Assembly (NCBI GenBank): GCA_050252075.1
Contig: JBFWLP010000010.1
Span: forward strand, 1 to 49,806
From: JAAYGT01 sp050252075
Lineage (GTDB): Bacteria; Pseudomonadota; Gammaproteobacteria; Burkholderiales; Burkholderiaceae_B
Length of the DNA stretch: 49,806 nucleotides
Reading direction: 5' to 3'
Within the stretch, counting starts at the first letter, position 1, and every line of letters starts with the position of its first letter. This document shows positions 24,664 to 32,259 of the stretch, in pieces. Both the position numbers and the translations under genes were made by a program. The notes beneath the pieces were generated by a model. That model was not told the DNA's origin and made no database searches. It worked only from the letters and a program-made list of their open reading frames with translations.

Positions 24664-24860
24664 CCTCGCTGTTCCTGCTTCTGCCCATTTCCCTGTTCCT
24701 GGTGGTGATGATCGGGGTGGCCTTCTGGTGGGCCATCTTTTCCGGTCAGTTCGACAACACCCAGGAAGCCGCACACTCGATTTTGCACGACGACGACTCC
24801 ACCACAGACACGACGCCATCGCCGCCGGCCGGGGAGCCGGGCCGCGACGCGCCGCGCTGA
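24660..24860 (+). CDS. ccoS: Cytochrome oxidase maturation protein CcoS
   Basis: A 66-residue single-helix membrane protein needed to insert cofactors into cbb3 oxidase. The N-terminal helix (about 3-25) runs into the family signature AFWWAIFSGQFDN, followed by an acidic, proline-rich tail. Its ATG overlaps the stop of the CcoI-like gene (ATGA), so translation is coupled and the pair behaves as a ccoI-ccoS unit. Confidence 0.9.
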   Translation: MTSLFLLLPISLFLVVMIGVAFWWAIFSGQFDNTQEAAHSILHDDDSTTDTTPSPPAGEPGRDAPR

Positions 24861-24912
24861 CTGGTTCCGTGTGTCGTATTCGCGCGTCAATCGCGCAGTG
24901 AACCGGGTGGAC

Positions 24913-24926
24913 TTGATTCATATCAA
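24913..24926 (+). promoter_or_regulatory. Perfect FNR box upstream of ccoN
   Basis: TTGATTCATATCAA matches TTGAT-N4-ATCAA exactly. CATCAT at 24949-24954 is a fair -10 placed 32 bases from the box centre, so FNR would sit at -41.5 of a start near 24961. This predicts activation of ccoNOQP when O2 falls. Confidence 0.75.
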
Positions 24927-25011
24927 CGTGGTGCGTGTCCCGATGGGCCATCATGCCGACGTCAATAATTTTTAGTTTGTCTTATGTTTTGTTGTAATTT
25001 AGGGGAAGCTC

Positions 25012-26496
25012 ATGGGCACGTCCGTTAAGGTCGGTACACAGGCTGAAACCTTCAATTATGGTGTCGTTCGTCAGTTCACGATCGCCACCATACTTTGGGG
25101 GGTTGTCGGCATGGCGGTCGGGGTATTGATCGCCGCGCAACTGATTTGGCCGGAATTGAATTTCAATACACCGTGGCTCAGCTACGGTCGTTTACGTCCG
25201 CTGCACACCAACGCGGTCATTTTCGCGTTCGGCGGCAGCGCCTTGTTTGCCACGTCGTACTACGTGGTCCAGCGTACCTGTCAGGTACGCCTGTTCAGCG
25301 ACAAGCTGGCCGCTTTCACGTTCTGGGGCTGGCAGGCCGTGATCGTTGGCGCCGTGATCACCCTGCCCATGGGGTTCACCAGCACCAAGGAATACGCCGA
25401 GCTGGAATGGCCGCTGGATATCCTGATCACGCTGGTGTGGGTGGCCTACGCGGTGGTGTTCTTCGGCACTATCGTCAAGCGCCGCGTCAAGCATATTTAC
25501 GTGGCGAACTGGTTTTTTGGTTCGTACATCCTGACCATTGCCGTTCTGCACATTTTCAATAATCTGGAACTGCCGGTTTCCCTGTGGAAGTCGTATTCCG
25601 CCTATGCGGGCGTGCAAGACGCCATGGTGCAGTGGTGGTACGGTCACAACGCCGTGGGCTTTTTCCTGACCACCAGCTTCCTGGGCATGATGTATTACTT
25701 CGTGCCCAAGCAGGCCGGTCGCCCCATTTATTCCTATCGCCTGTCCATTGTGCACTTCTGGGCGCTGGCCTTTACCTATATGTGGGCGGGCCCGCACCAC
25801 TTGCTGTATACCTCGCTGCCCGACTGGACCCAAACGCTGGGCATGGTGCTGTCACTGATTCTGCTGGCACCGTCCTGGGGCGGCATGATCAACGGCATCA
25901 TGACGTTGTCCGGCGCCTGGCACAAGCTGCGCACCGACCCCATCCTCAAGTTCCTGGTAGTGGCCCTGTCGTTCTACGGCATGTCCACGTTTGAAGGCTC
26001 CATGATGTCCATACGCACGGTCAATGCCTTGTCGCACTACACCGACTGGACCGTCGGGCATGTGCACTCCGGGGCGCTGGGCTGGGTGGCCATGATTACC
26101 TTCGGCTCGTTCTACTACCTTATTCCGCGCCTGTACGGGCGTACCGAAATGGCCCATCCGAAGCTGGTGGAGCTGCATTTCTGGATCGCCACGCTGGGGG
26201 TGGTGCTGTATATCGCCGCCATGTGGATTGCCGGTGTCATGCAGGGCCTGATGTGGCGCGCCACCAGCCCCGACGGCACGCTCACCTACAGTTTTGTGGA
26301 AGCCGTCAAGGCAACCTACCCCTTCTATGCCATTCGCCTGCTGGGTGGTCTGTTGTACCTGGGCGGCATGTGCCTGATGGCGTACAACATGTGGGCGACC
26401 GTTCGCGGTCAGCAGAAAGTTAACCCTGTGGTTCCTTTGCGCAGCCCCGATGCGCGCGACCCGGCCTTGCTTGGCCCGGCATCGGCGACGGCCTGA
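25012..26496 (+). CDS. ccoN: cbb3-type cytochrome c oxidase subunit I
   Basis: A 494-residue catalytic subunit of the high-affinity cbb3 oxidase in the cytoplasmic membrane, with about 12 helices. Heme and copper ligands are visible: HTNAVIFAFGGS near residue 65, WWYGHNAVGFF near 207, WAGPHHLLYTS near 262, and GHVHSGALGW near 349. It reduces O2 to water and pumps protons under low oxygen. AGGGGA at 25001-25006 supports the start. It opens ccoNOQP behind a perfect FNR box. Confidence 0.98.
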   Translation: MGTSVKVGTQAETFNYGVVRQFTIATILWGVVGMAVGVLIAAQLIWPELNFNTPWLSYGRLRPLHTNAVIFAFGGSALFATSYYVVQRTCQVRLFSDKLAAFTFWGWQAVIVGAVITLPMGFTSTKEYAELEWPLDILITLVWVAYAVVFFGTIVKRRVKHIYVANWFFGSYILTIAVLHIFNNLELPVSLWKSYSAYAGVQDAMVQWWYGHNAVGFFLTTSFLGMMYYFVPKQAGRPIYSYRLSIVHFWALAFTYMWAGPHHLLYTSLPDWTQTLGMVLSLILLAPSWGGMINGIMTLSGAWHKLRTDPILKFLVVALSFYGMSTFEGSMMSIRTVNALSHYTDWTVGHVHSGALGWVAMITFGSFYYLIPRLYGRTEMAHPKLVELHFWIATLGVVLYIAAMWIAGVMQGLMWRATSPDGTLTYSFVEAVKATYPFYAIRLLGGLLYLGGMCLMAYNMWATVRGQQKVNPVVPLRSPDARDPALLGPASATA

Positions 26497-26507
26497 GGAG
26501 AAGCATC

Positions 26508-27164
26508 ATGTCTGAAAAAAAATCCGGTTTTTCGCACAAGCTTATTGAAACAAACGTCGCGTGGCTGATCGTTCTTAGTGTACTGGTGATCTCGTTCGCC
26601 GGCCTGGTCCAGATCGTTCCGCTGTTTTATCAGCACTCCACCACGCAGGCCACCGAAGGGGTCACGCCCTACGAGCCCTTGCACCTGATCGGCCGCGATA
26701 TTTACATTCGTGAAGGGTGCGTGGGTTGCCATTCCCAGCAAATCCGTATGCTCAGCTCGGAAGTGCAGCGCTACGGGCCGTACTCGCTGGCCGGCGAATC
26801 GGTCTACGACCGCCCCTTCCTGTGGGGCTCCAAGCGTACCGGGCCCGATCTGGCGCGTGTCGGCGGACGGTATTCCGATGAATGGCATCGCGTTCACCTG
26901 CGTGATCCGCGTGCGGTGGTGAAAGAGTCCAATATGCCGGCCTATCCCTGGTTGCAGCGCAACTCGGTGGAAGGGGTGAATGTGCAGGAACGTATGCGGG
27001 TGTTGCGCCGCCTGGGTGTGCCGTATACCGACGAGCAGATCGCCAAGGCCCCCGAGCAACTGAAGGGTAAAACTGAAGAAGACGCCATTGTGGCGTATCT
27101 GCAGGGCTTGGGCGTGGCGGGCCGCGCGGCTGCCGCCAAGGCTGTTTCCGACGGAGCACTGTAA
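26508..27164 (+). CDS. ccoO: cbb3-type cytochrome c oxidase subunit II
   Basis: A 218-residue membrane-anchored mono-heme cytochrome c. One N-terminal helix (about 17-40) precedes the periplasmic domain. The heme site CVGCH is at residues 71-75, and the distal methionine is probably in SNMPAYPWL. It passes electrons from CcoP to CcoN. GAGGAG precedes the ATG, 11 bases after ccoN. Confidence 0.97.
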   Translation: MSEKKSGFSHKLIETNVAWLIVLSVLVISFAGLVQIVPLFYQHSTTQATEGVTPYEPLHLIGRDIYIREGCVGCHSQQIRMLSSEVQRYGPYSLAGESVYDRPFLWGSKRTGPDLARVGGRYSDEWHRVHLRDPRAVVKESNMPAYPWLQRNSVEGVNVQERMRVLRRLGVPYTDEQIAKAPEQLKGKTEEDAIVAYLQGLGVAGRAAAAKAVSDGAL

Positions 27165-27166
27165 TC

Positions 27167-27343
27167 ATGGTCGCCATTCTGAATGCAATCGCGACAGTCG
27201 TCGCCCTGATGACCTTCCTGGGCATTGTGTGGTGGGCATTTTCCCGTGGCCGTGCCCAGGCCAATGATGAAGCAGCCATGCTGCCTTTCGAGCTGCCCGA
27301 TGAAGGGCAGGTAGCAAAACGTGAAGGGGGCTACCGTGAGTGA
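27167..27343 (+). CDS. ccoQ: cbb3-type cytochrome oxidase subunit CcoQ
   Basis: A 58-residue protein with one helix (about 2-25) and a charged tail. The segment MTFLGIVWWAFSRGR is typical of CcoQ, which stabilises the core complex in O2. It begins two bases after ccoO, and its last 8 bases overlap the GTG start of ccoP, so translation is coupled. Confidence 0.9.
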   Translation: MVAILNAIATVVALMTFLGIVWWAFSRGRAQANDEAAMLPFELPDEGQVAKREGGYRE

Positions 27344-28250
27344 TTTTTTCAATAGCTCCTGGAGCTATTTCATTGCCATCGTGACCATTGCCGGCATTGC
27401 CTTCTGTGTCTGGCTGTTGTTCTCGCAACGAGCCTGGCTGGGCAAAACCGTTGAAAAGGTCGAAGACACCGGCCACGTGTGGGACGGCGACCTGAAAGAG
27501 CTGAACCATCCCGTGCCGCGCTGGTGGACCGTGTTTTATCTGGGCCTGTGCGTGATCGGCCTGGCCATTCTGTTTCTGTATCCCGGCCTGGGATCTTTCC
27601 AGGGAGTGCTTGGGTACAGTGCGGCGGCGCAGGTGAAGGAACAGCAGGAAGCCTTGCGTCGGCAGATCGAACCCGTGTATGCCAGGTATCGGGAAATGCC
27701 TGTGACCCAGGTGGCCCACGATGAACAGGCCCGCGAGATCGGCCAGCGCCTGTTTTTGAACAACTGTGCCCAGTGCCATGGTTCGGACGCCCGCGGCGGC
27801 GGTGCGTTTCCCAACCTGACCGACGGCGACTGGCTGTACGGCGGTTCGCCCGAGCAGATTCAGCAAACCATCACCAAAGGGCGTCACGGCGTCATGCCGC
27901 CCTGGGGCTCCCAGGTGTCCGCCGCGCAGGCGGCCGACATTGCCCAGTATGTGCGGTCCCTGTCGGGGCTGGCGGCCGACTCACTGCGGGTGGTTCCCGG
28001 CAAGCGCGGCTTTGAAACCTACTGCGTGGCCTGCCACGGGGTGGACGGCAAAGGCAACACCGCCATCGGTGCGCCCAACCTGACCGATAACGTGTGGCTG
28101 TTCGGCAGCTCCGAGGCATCGATCGTCGAAACCATACTGAACGGCCGTCAGAACAGGATGCCGGCTCAGGAAGGCATTCTGACCGACGACCAGATTCGTA
28201 TGCTGACCGCATGGGTATGGGGCCTGACCAACAAGCCCGGCGCACAGTAA
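27336..28250 (+). CDS. ccoP: cbb3-type cytochrome c oxidase subunit III
   Basis: A 304-residue di-heme cytochrome c subunit that receives electrons from soluble cytochromes. Two N-terminal helices (about 9-32 and 60-80) anchor it. Heme sites are CAQCH near residue 143 and CVACH near 227, with distal methionines in VMPPWG and RMPAQEG. I start it at GTG 27336 (SDFFNSSW follows), where a GAAGGGGG ribosome site fits. An upstream GTG at 27321 is in frame but less likely. Confidence 0.97.
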   Translation: MSDFFNSSWSYFIAIVTIAGIAFCVWLLFSQRAWLGKTVEKVEDTGHVWDGDLKELNHPVPRWWTVFYLGLCVIGLAILFLYPGLGSFQGVLGYSAAAQVKEQQEALRRQIEPVYARYREMPVTQVAHDEQAREIGQRLFLNNCAQCHGSDARGGGAFPNLTDGDWLYGGSPEQIQQTITKGRHGVMPPWGSQVSAAQAADIAQYVRSLSGLAADSLRVVPGKRGFETYCVACHGVDGKGNTAIGAPNLTDNVWLFGSSEASIVETILNGRQNRMPAQEGILTDDQIRMLTAWVWGLTNKPGAQ

Positions 28251-28271
28251 CCGGCATGCCGGAGGAAGAAA

Positions 28272-29771
28272 ATGAGCAGCAGTGAACCACCGGAAAAGGT
28301 GACATTGCCGGCGGATGGCACCGCCCCCGCCTGGCAGCCGCCGCGCGTTCGCCCGGCGGGCGGCAAGTCGCCCCATGTGGAAAAAGCGCTGGCCGACGTT
28401 CGCAGCAAGATTTATCCGCGATCGGTCACCGGGCTGTACGCGCGATGGCGCGTCATTATGGTGGTGGTCACGCAGCTCATTTTCTATGGCCTGCCCTGGC
28501 TGCAATGGAACGGGCGCCAGGCGGTTCTTTTCGATCTGGCGGCGCGCAAGTTCTATATTTTCGGCATGGTGCTGTGGCCGCAAGATGTCATTTATCTGGC
28601 GGTGCTGCTGGTCATTTCGGCATTTTCCCTGTTCTTGTTCACCGCCATTGCCGGGCGCCTGTTTTGCGGCTATGCCTGCCCGCAAACGGTCTATACCGAA
28701 ATTTTCATGTGGGTGGAACGCAAGATCGAAGGTGATCGCGTGGCCCGCATACGGCTGGACGAACAGCCCTGGAATCTGCGTAAGCTGCGCATCAAAGCCA
28801 CCAAGCACATTATCTGGATCGCCATTGCGTGGTGGACGGGTTCCACCTTCATTGGCTATTTTGCCCCCATTCGTGAACTGGGCATGGGGCTGATCACGCT
28901 GTCACTGGGGCCCTGGCAATGGTTCTGGATGGTGTTCTATGCGTTTGCCACCTGGGGCAATGCCGGCTTCATGCGCGAGGCCGTGTGCAAGTACATGTGC
29001 CCGTACGCGCGCTTCCAGAGCGTGATGGTCGACGATGACACCTTCGTCGTCACCTACGACCACAAGCGTGGCGAACCACGCGGAGGGCGCTCGCGCAAGG
29101 TCGACCACAAGGAAGCGGGCATGGGCGACTGCGTGGACTGCACCCTGTGCGTTCAGGTGTGTCCCACCGGCATCGATATTCGCGACGGCCTGCAATACAT
29201 GTGCATAGGGTGCGGAGCCTGTGTCGATGCCTGCGATCAGGTCATGGACAAAATGGAGTACGACCGGGGGCTGATTCGCTACACCTCGGGGCGTGCCATT
29301 ACCGACGGCATGACGCAAACGCAGGTGCGCCGGCGCGTGTTCCGCCCACGGGTGGTTATCTACACGGCGGTTCTGGGGCTGATCATCATTGCCTTCCTGT
29401 TTTCCCTGGCAACCCGCACCACCCTGCGCGTCGACGTCATCCGTGACCGGGGCACGCTGGGCAGGGAGATTCCGGGCGGCCTGATTGAAAACGTCTACCA
29501 GCTGCAAATTATTAATTCGGCCGAAGCCCCGGCGCAATTGAGTTTGTCGGCCCAGGGCATGCCCGGGCTCACGATTGCCACGGCCAATGAGGGGCGGGGC
29601 ACCGTGAATATTGATCCGGCATCGAATAAACTGGTGCCGGTCGTCGTGCGGGCACCGGCCGGATCCTCGTTGCCGGGGCTGTACGATATCGAGCTGACAG
29701 CCCAGGGGGCTTACGAAAGCGGCCAGCCCATTCAGGTCATTGAACGCTCAAGTTTTTACGTACCGAAATAA
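28272..29771 (+). CDS. ccoG: cbb3 oxidase accessory protein CcoG (RdxA/FixG)
   Basis: A 499-residue membrane iron-sulfur protein. It has about five helices and FixG/NapH-type cysteine motifs (GYACPQTVYTE, CKYMCPYARFQ). A double 4Fe-4S cluster region near 286-320 (CVDCTLCVQVCP, then CIGCGACVDAC) is followed by a C-terminal Ig-like periplasmic domain. CcoG in Rhodobacter reduces Cu(II) to Cu(I) for delivery to the oxidase. That makes it important here, where the CcoI-like protein seems unable to pump copper with ATP. GGAGGA precedes the ATG. Confidence 0.96.
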   Translation: MSSSEPPEKVTLPADGTAPAWQPPRVRPAGGKSPHVEKALADVRSKIYPRSVTGLYARWRVIMVVVTQLIFYGLPWLQWNGRQAVLFDLAARKFYIFGMVLWPQDVIYLAVLLVISAFSLFLFTAIAGRLFCGYACPQTVYTEIFMWVERKIEGDRVARIRLDEQPWNLRKLRIKATKHIIWIAIAWWTGSTFIGYFAPIRELGMGLITLSLGPWQWFWMVFYAFATWGNAGFMREAVCKYMCPYARFQSVMVDDDTFVVTYDHKRGEPRGGRSRKVDHKEAGMGDCVDCTLCVQVCPTGIDIRDGLQYMCIGCGACVDACDQVMDKMEYDRGLIRYTSGRAITDGMTQTQVRRRVFRPRVVIYTAVLGLIIIAFLFSLATRTTLRVDVIRDRGTLGREIPGGLIENVYQLQIINSAEAPAQLSLSAQGMPGLTIATANEGRGTVNIDPASNKLVPVVVRAPAGSSLPGLYDIELTAQGAYESGQPIQVIERSSFYVPK

Positions 29772-29782
29772 GGATTCCCGCC

Positions 29783-30019
29783 ATGTCGCACACGTCGAAA
29801 AAGGCGCCGTTACCCACCGATCTGGATACAAAGCCCTGGTATCGCGAGCCCTGGCCCTGGATACTCATGGCGGGCCCGGCGCTGGCCATCGTGGGGTGCA
29901 TCATTACCATCGTGCTGGCGGTGCAGAACTTCAGCGATCAGGCCATCCATGACGGCGGTTTGAAGCGTGGTTTGGTGGTGACAAAAACAACACCCGCCGA
30001 CCCGCCCGCCGAACGCTAA
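29783..30019 (+). CDS. Short CcoH/FixH-like membrane protein
   Basis: A 78-residue protein with one helix (about 26-48). The stretch KPWYREPWPWILMAGPALAI is typical of the start of FixH/CcoH, the assembly factor of cbb3 oxidase, and DQAIHDGGLKRGL corresponds to the segment right after the helix. The usual periplasmic beta-domain (FixH proteins are commonly about 150 residues) is missing, and the protein ends with a proline-rich tail. It follows ccoG by 11 bases with an AAGGA ribosome site. No downstream frame continues the domain, so it looks like a reduced form, not a frameshift. Confidence 0.65.
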   Translation: MSHTSKKAPLPTDLDTKPWYREPWPWILMAGPALAIVGCIITIVLAVQNFSDQAIHDGGLKRGLVVTKTTPADPPAER

Positions 30020-30048
30020 CTCAACACGCTACGAACAGGAGACAACCC

Positions 30049-30303
30049 ATGCGTTGGCGCTCACTTATGTGGATACTCTGGCCCTCGTTTCTGGTGGGGG
30101 CGGCTACCAGCGCAACGGTTTTTGCGTTCATCGATCCGCTGGATATCACTTTTCTGGGGTATTTGCGCGCCAGCCGCGAGCTGGTGTATGCGCTGGGTTT
30201 CTTTCTGTTCTGGTCGATGGCGGCGGTGTCCAGTGCACTAACCCTGCACCTGGCGCCGCGCGGCCGGGAAACCGACGAGTTCGATGACCCAGTGGATCGC
30301 TAG
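30049..30303 (+). CDS. Small two-helix membrane protein of the cbb3 cluster, function unknown
   Basis: An 84-residue protein with two predicted helices (about 5-27 and 47-68), a short periplasmic or cytoplasmic loop (DPLDITFLGYLRASRE), and an acidic tail. I recall similar small proteins near cco/fnr genes in Burkholderiales but know no function. AGGAG precedes the ATG, and the gene is 29 bases after the ccoH-like gene, so it belongs to the oxidase transcript. It converges on fnr across 43 bases with no clear terminator. Confidence 0.65.
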   Translation: MRWRSLMWILWPSFLVGAATSATVFAFIDPLDITFLGYLRASRELVYALGFFLFWSMAAVSSALTLHLAPRGRETDEFDDPVDR

Positions 30304-30346
30304 GCCGCCAAGCCGCCAGGCCCATACCGCCCGCAGTACGCCGCGT

Positions 30347-31075
30347 TCAGCCGCAGTCGGTGCCCGACAGTTCGCGGATCGCCTGCATGTCAAGAATTTG
30401 TACTTCGCGCTGTTGCACCCGCACCAGGCCGTCTTTGGCAAAGCGCGAAAACAGGCGGCTGACGGTTTCCAGCGTAAGGCCCAGGTAATTGCCGATTTCC
30501 TCGCGGCTCATGCGCAGCAGGAATTCGTTGGGCGAGTAGCCCAAATTCGCCAGCCGCTGCGACAGGTTCAGCAAAAAAGCGGCCAGCCGCTGTTCCGACC
30601 GCAGCGAGCCCAGTGCACGCACCATTTGATGCGAGCGGCTGATTTCCTTGCTCATGAGCTTGCGGAACTGGTGCTGCAATACGGGGAAATGGCGGGTAAG
30701 GTCGTCCATGTCGTCGATGCGAATGACACACACCTCGCTGTCTTCCAGGGCCACGGCATGCGATACATGGCGATTATCGACCAGCCCGTCGAGCCCGATG
30801 ATTTCGCCGGGCAGCAAGAAGCCGGTGATCTGCACATGGCCGGTAGAGTCTTCCAGCTGGGTTTTCAGCGAGCCAAAGCGTATGCCGTACACGGCGTCAG
30901 CCGGGTCGCCCAGATGAAACAGTGCCTTGCCCCGGGGAATGCGGATACGGGTCTTGACCAGTTCGTCGAGTTTGGCGACATCGACATGTGCCATGCCTTC
31001 GGGCAGGCAGATCTCACTGAGCATACAGGTGGAGCAGTGGGTGGCATCGGGGGTGACGTCGATTCGTTTTGACAT
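30347..31075 (-). CDS. fnr: FNR/ANR-type oxygen-sensing transcription regulator
   Basis: A 242-residue CRP-superfamily regulator. Cluster-binding cysteines are Cys14, Cys17 and Cys23 (HCSTCMLSEICL) plus Cys116 in DSEVCVIR, the set needed for an O2-labile 4Fe-4S cluster. The C-terminal helix-turn-helix contains LETVSRLFSRF, whose E, S and R residues define recognition of TTGAT half sites. Such sites occur before the CcoI-like gene, ccoN and paaA in this window. Its own upstream region contains a weaker site (31126-31139). It lies at the end of the cbb3 cluster, in the opposite direction. Confidence 0.95.
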   Translation of the reverse strand: MSKRIDVTPDATHCSTCMLSEICLPEGMAHVDVAKLDELVKTRIRIPRGKALFHLGDPADAVYGIRFGSLKTQLEDSTGHVQITGFLLPGEIIGLDGLVDNRHVSHAVALEDSEVCVIRIDDMDDLTRHFPVLQHQFRKLMSKEISRSHQMVRALGSLRSEQRLAAFLLNLSQRLANLGYSPNEFLLRMSREEIGNYLGLTLETVSRLFSRFAKDGLVRVQQREVQILDMQAIRELSGTDCG

Positions 31076-31125
31076 ACGCGTGGAATGGCCCTAGGGGAAA
31101 CCCTGATACGTTAGCATATTTAGAC

Positions 31126-31139
31126 TTGATTTAACGCAA
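31126..31139 (-). promoter_or_regulatory. Degenerate FNR-like site upstream of fnr
   Basis: TTGATTTAACGCAA matches TTGAT-N4-ATCAA in 8 of 10 positions, with one perfect half. It overlaps a possible minus-strand -35 (TTGCGT), so it could mediate autorepression. The evidence is weak. Confidence 0.3.
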
Positions 31140-31211
31140 GTGTAAGCGGCTCGTTGGGTTTTATTATGACCGGTTTGTCGTATTTGTGCCAACCTGAGTG
31201 TGATTTAAATT

Positions 31212-32120
31212 CTAATGCGTTTCCCAGTAATCGGGCGAGGCGTAACGGGCTTTGAGCAAATCGATGAACAGTCGCACACGCAAGGGTAGATGCTTGCGTT
31301 CGGGCAGCATGGCGAAAATGCCGTTCGGCGGCGCGGCGTAGTCGTCCAGAACGCTGACCAGCCGGCCTTCGGCCAGGTCTTCGCGCACCTCCCACAGCGA
31401 CCGCCAGGCCAGCCCCAGGCCGGCCAGCGTCCACTGATGCAGCACCGAGCCGTCGCTGCAGGCCAGGTTTCCCTTCACACGCACCGCTTTGATGTCGTCG
31501 TTCAGCCGCAGCAGCCAGCCGCGCGCTTGATTGCCCTGGTTGCCGAATGACAGGCAGTTGTGGCGAACCAGGTCATCGGGCGTGTTGGGCCGGCCATGTT
31601 CGTGCAGATAACTGGGGGCTGCCACCACGACGCGCTGGTTGTCGGCCAGGCGCAGACCGATGAACTGGGAGTCGTCAAGCTCGCCGATGCGTATGGCGCA
31701 GTCGTAGCGCTCTTCAATCAGGTCAACCAGACGGTCGGTAAGATCCAGCGTGACCGACACTTCGGGATAGGCCTGGACGAACTCGGGAATCATGGGGGCA
31801 ACGTGCCGCCGCCCGAACCCCGCCGGCGCGCTGATGCGCAGGTGGCCGCCGGGCCGCATGCTGCCCTGGCTGAGCCGGGCCTCGGTTTCGTTCAGGTCGC
31901 GCAGCAGGCGCTGTGCCTCTTCCAGCAGCGCGCTGCCTTCCGACGTTAACGAGAGCCGGCGTGTGGAGCGGTTCATCAGCTTCACGCCCAGCCGGCTTTC
32001 CAGCGCATTGATGCGCCGCCCCATCATGGCCGGGGCAATGCCCTCGGCACGGGCGGCCGCCGACAGGCTGCCCAGCGAGGCCGCCGCTACAAAGCTTTCC
32101 AGTTGTTTGAACTTGTCCAT
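31212..32120 (-). CDS. LysR-family transcription regulator
   Basis: A 302-residue LysR regulator. The winged helix-turn-helix is at residues about 3-62 (LESFVAAASLGSLSAAARAE, then RINALESRLGVKLMNRST), followed by a periplasmic-binding-protein-like effector domain. The overall form matches the large group of CrgA/AaeR-like LysR proteins. I start at the ATG at 32120, since the longer in-frame extension (34 residues rich in Cys) is unlike the family. It is divergent from clpB, which is unlikely to be its target, so neither ligand nor regulon is predictable. No other metabolic gene is adjacent. Confidence 0.88.
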   Translation of the reverse strand: MDKFKQLESFVAAASLGSLSAAARAEGIAPAMMGRRINALESRLGVKLMNRSTRRLSLTSEGSALLEEAQRLLRDLNETEARLSQGSMRPGGHLRISAPAGFGRRHVAPMIPEFVQAYPEVSVTLDLTDRLVDLIEERYDCAIRIGELDDSQFIGLRLADNQRVVVAAPSYLHEHGRPNTPDDLVRHNCLSFGNQGNQARGWLLRLNDDIKAVRVKGNLACSDGSVLHQWTLAGLGLAWRSLWEVREDLAEGRLVSVLDDYAAPPNGIFAMLPERKHLPLRVRLFIDLLKARYASPDYWETH

Positions 32121-32185
32121 GGATATGGGCTGTTTGGCCCTGTCAATTTTTGTGTCGTTCGATTCTACTAGTAAAGGGCAATGCG

Positions 32186-32215
32186 CTTGAAAACAGTCGT
32201 TTCGTCCACACATAC
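32186..32215 (+). promoter_or_regulatory. Putative sigma-32 heat-shock promoter of clpB
   Basis: A perfect CTTGAAA (32186-32192) is followed after 15 bases by ACACATAC (32208-32215), a partial match to CCCCATNT. Spacing is within the sigma-32 range, and the gene downstream is a classic heat-shock gene. Confidence 0.5.
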
Positions 32216-32259
32216 ATGGCATCCGGGCAAAGGCCCTCCATTATTCAAGTGAACGTACC

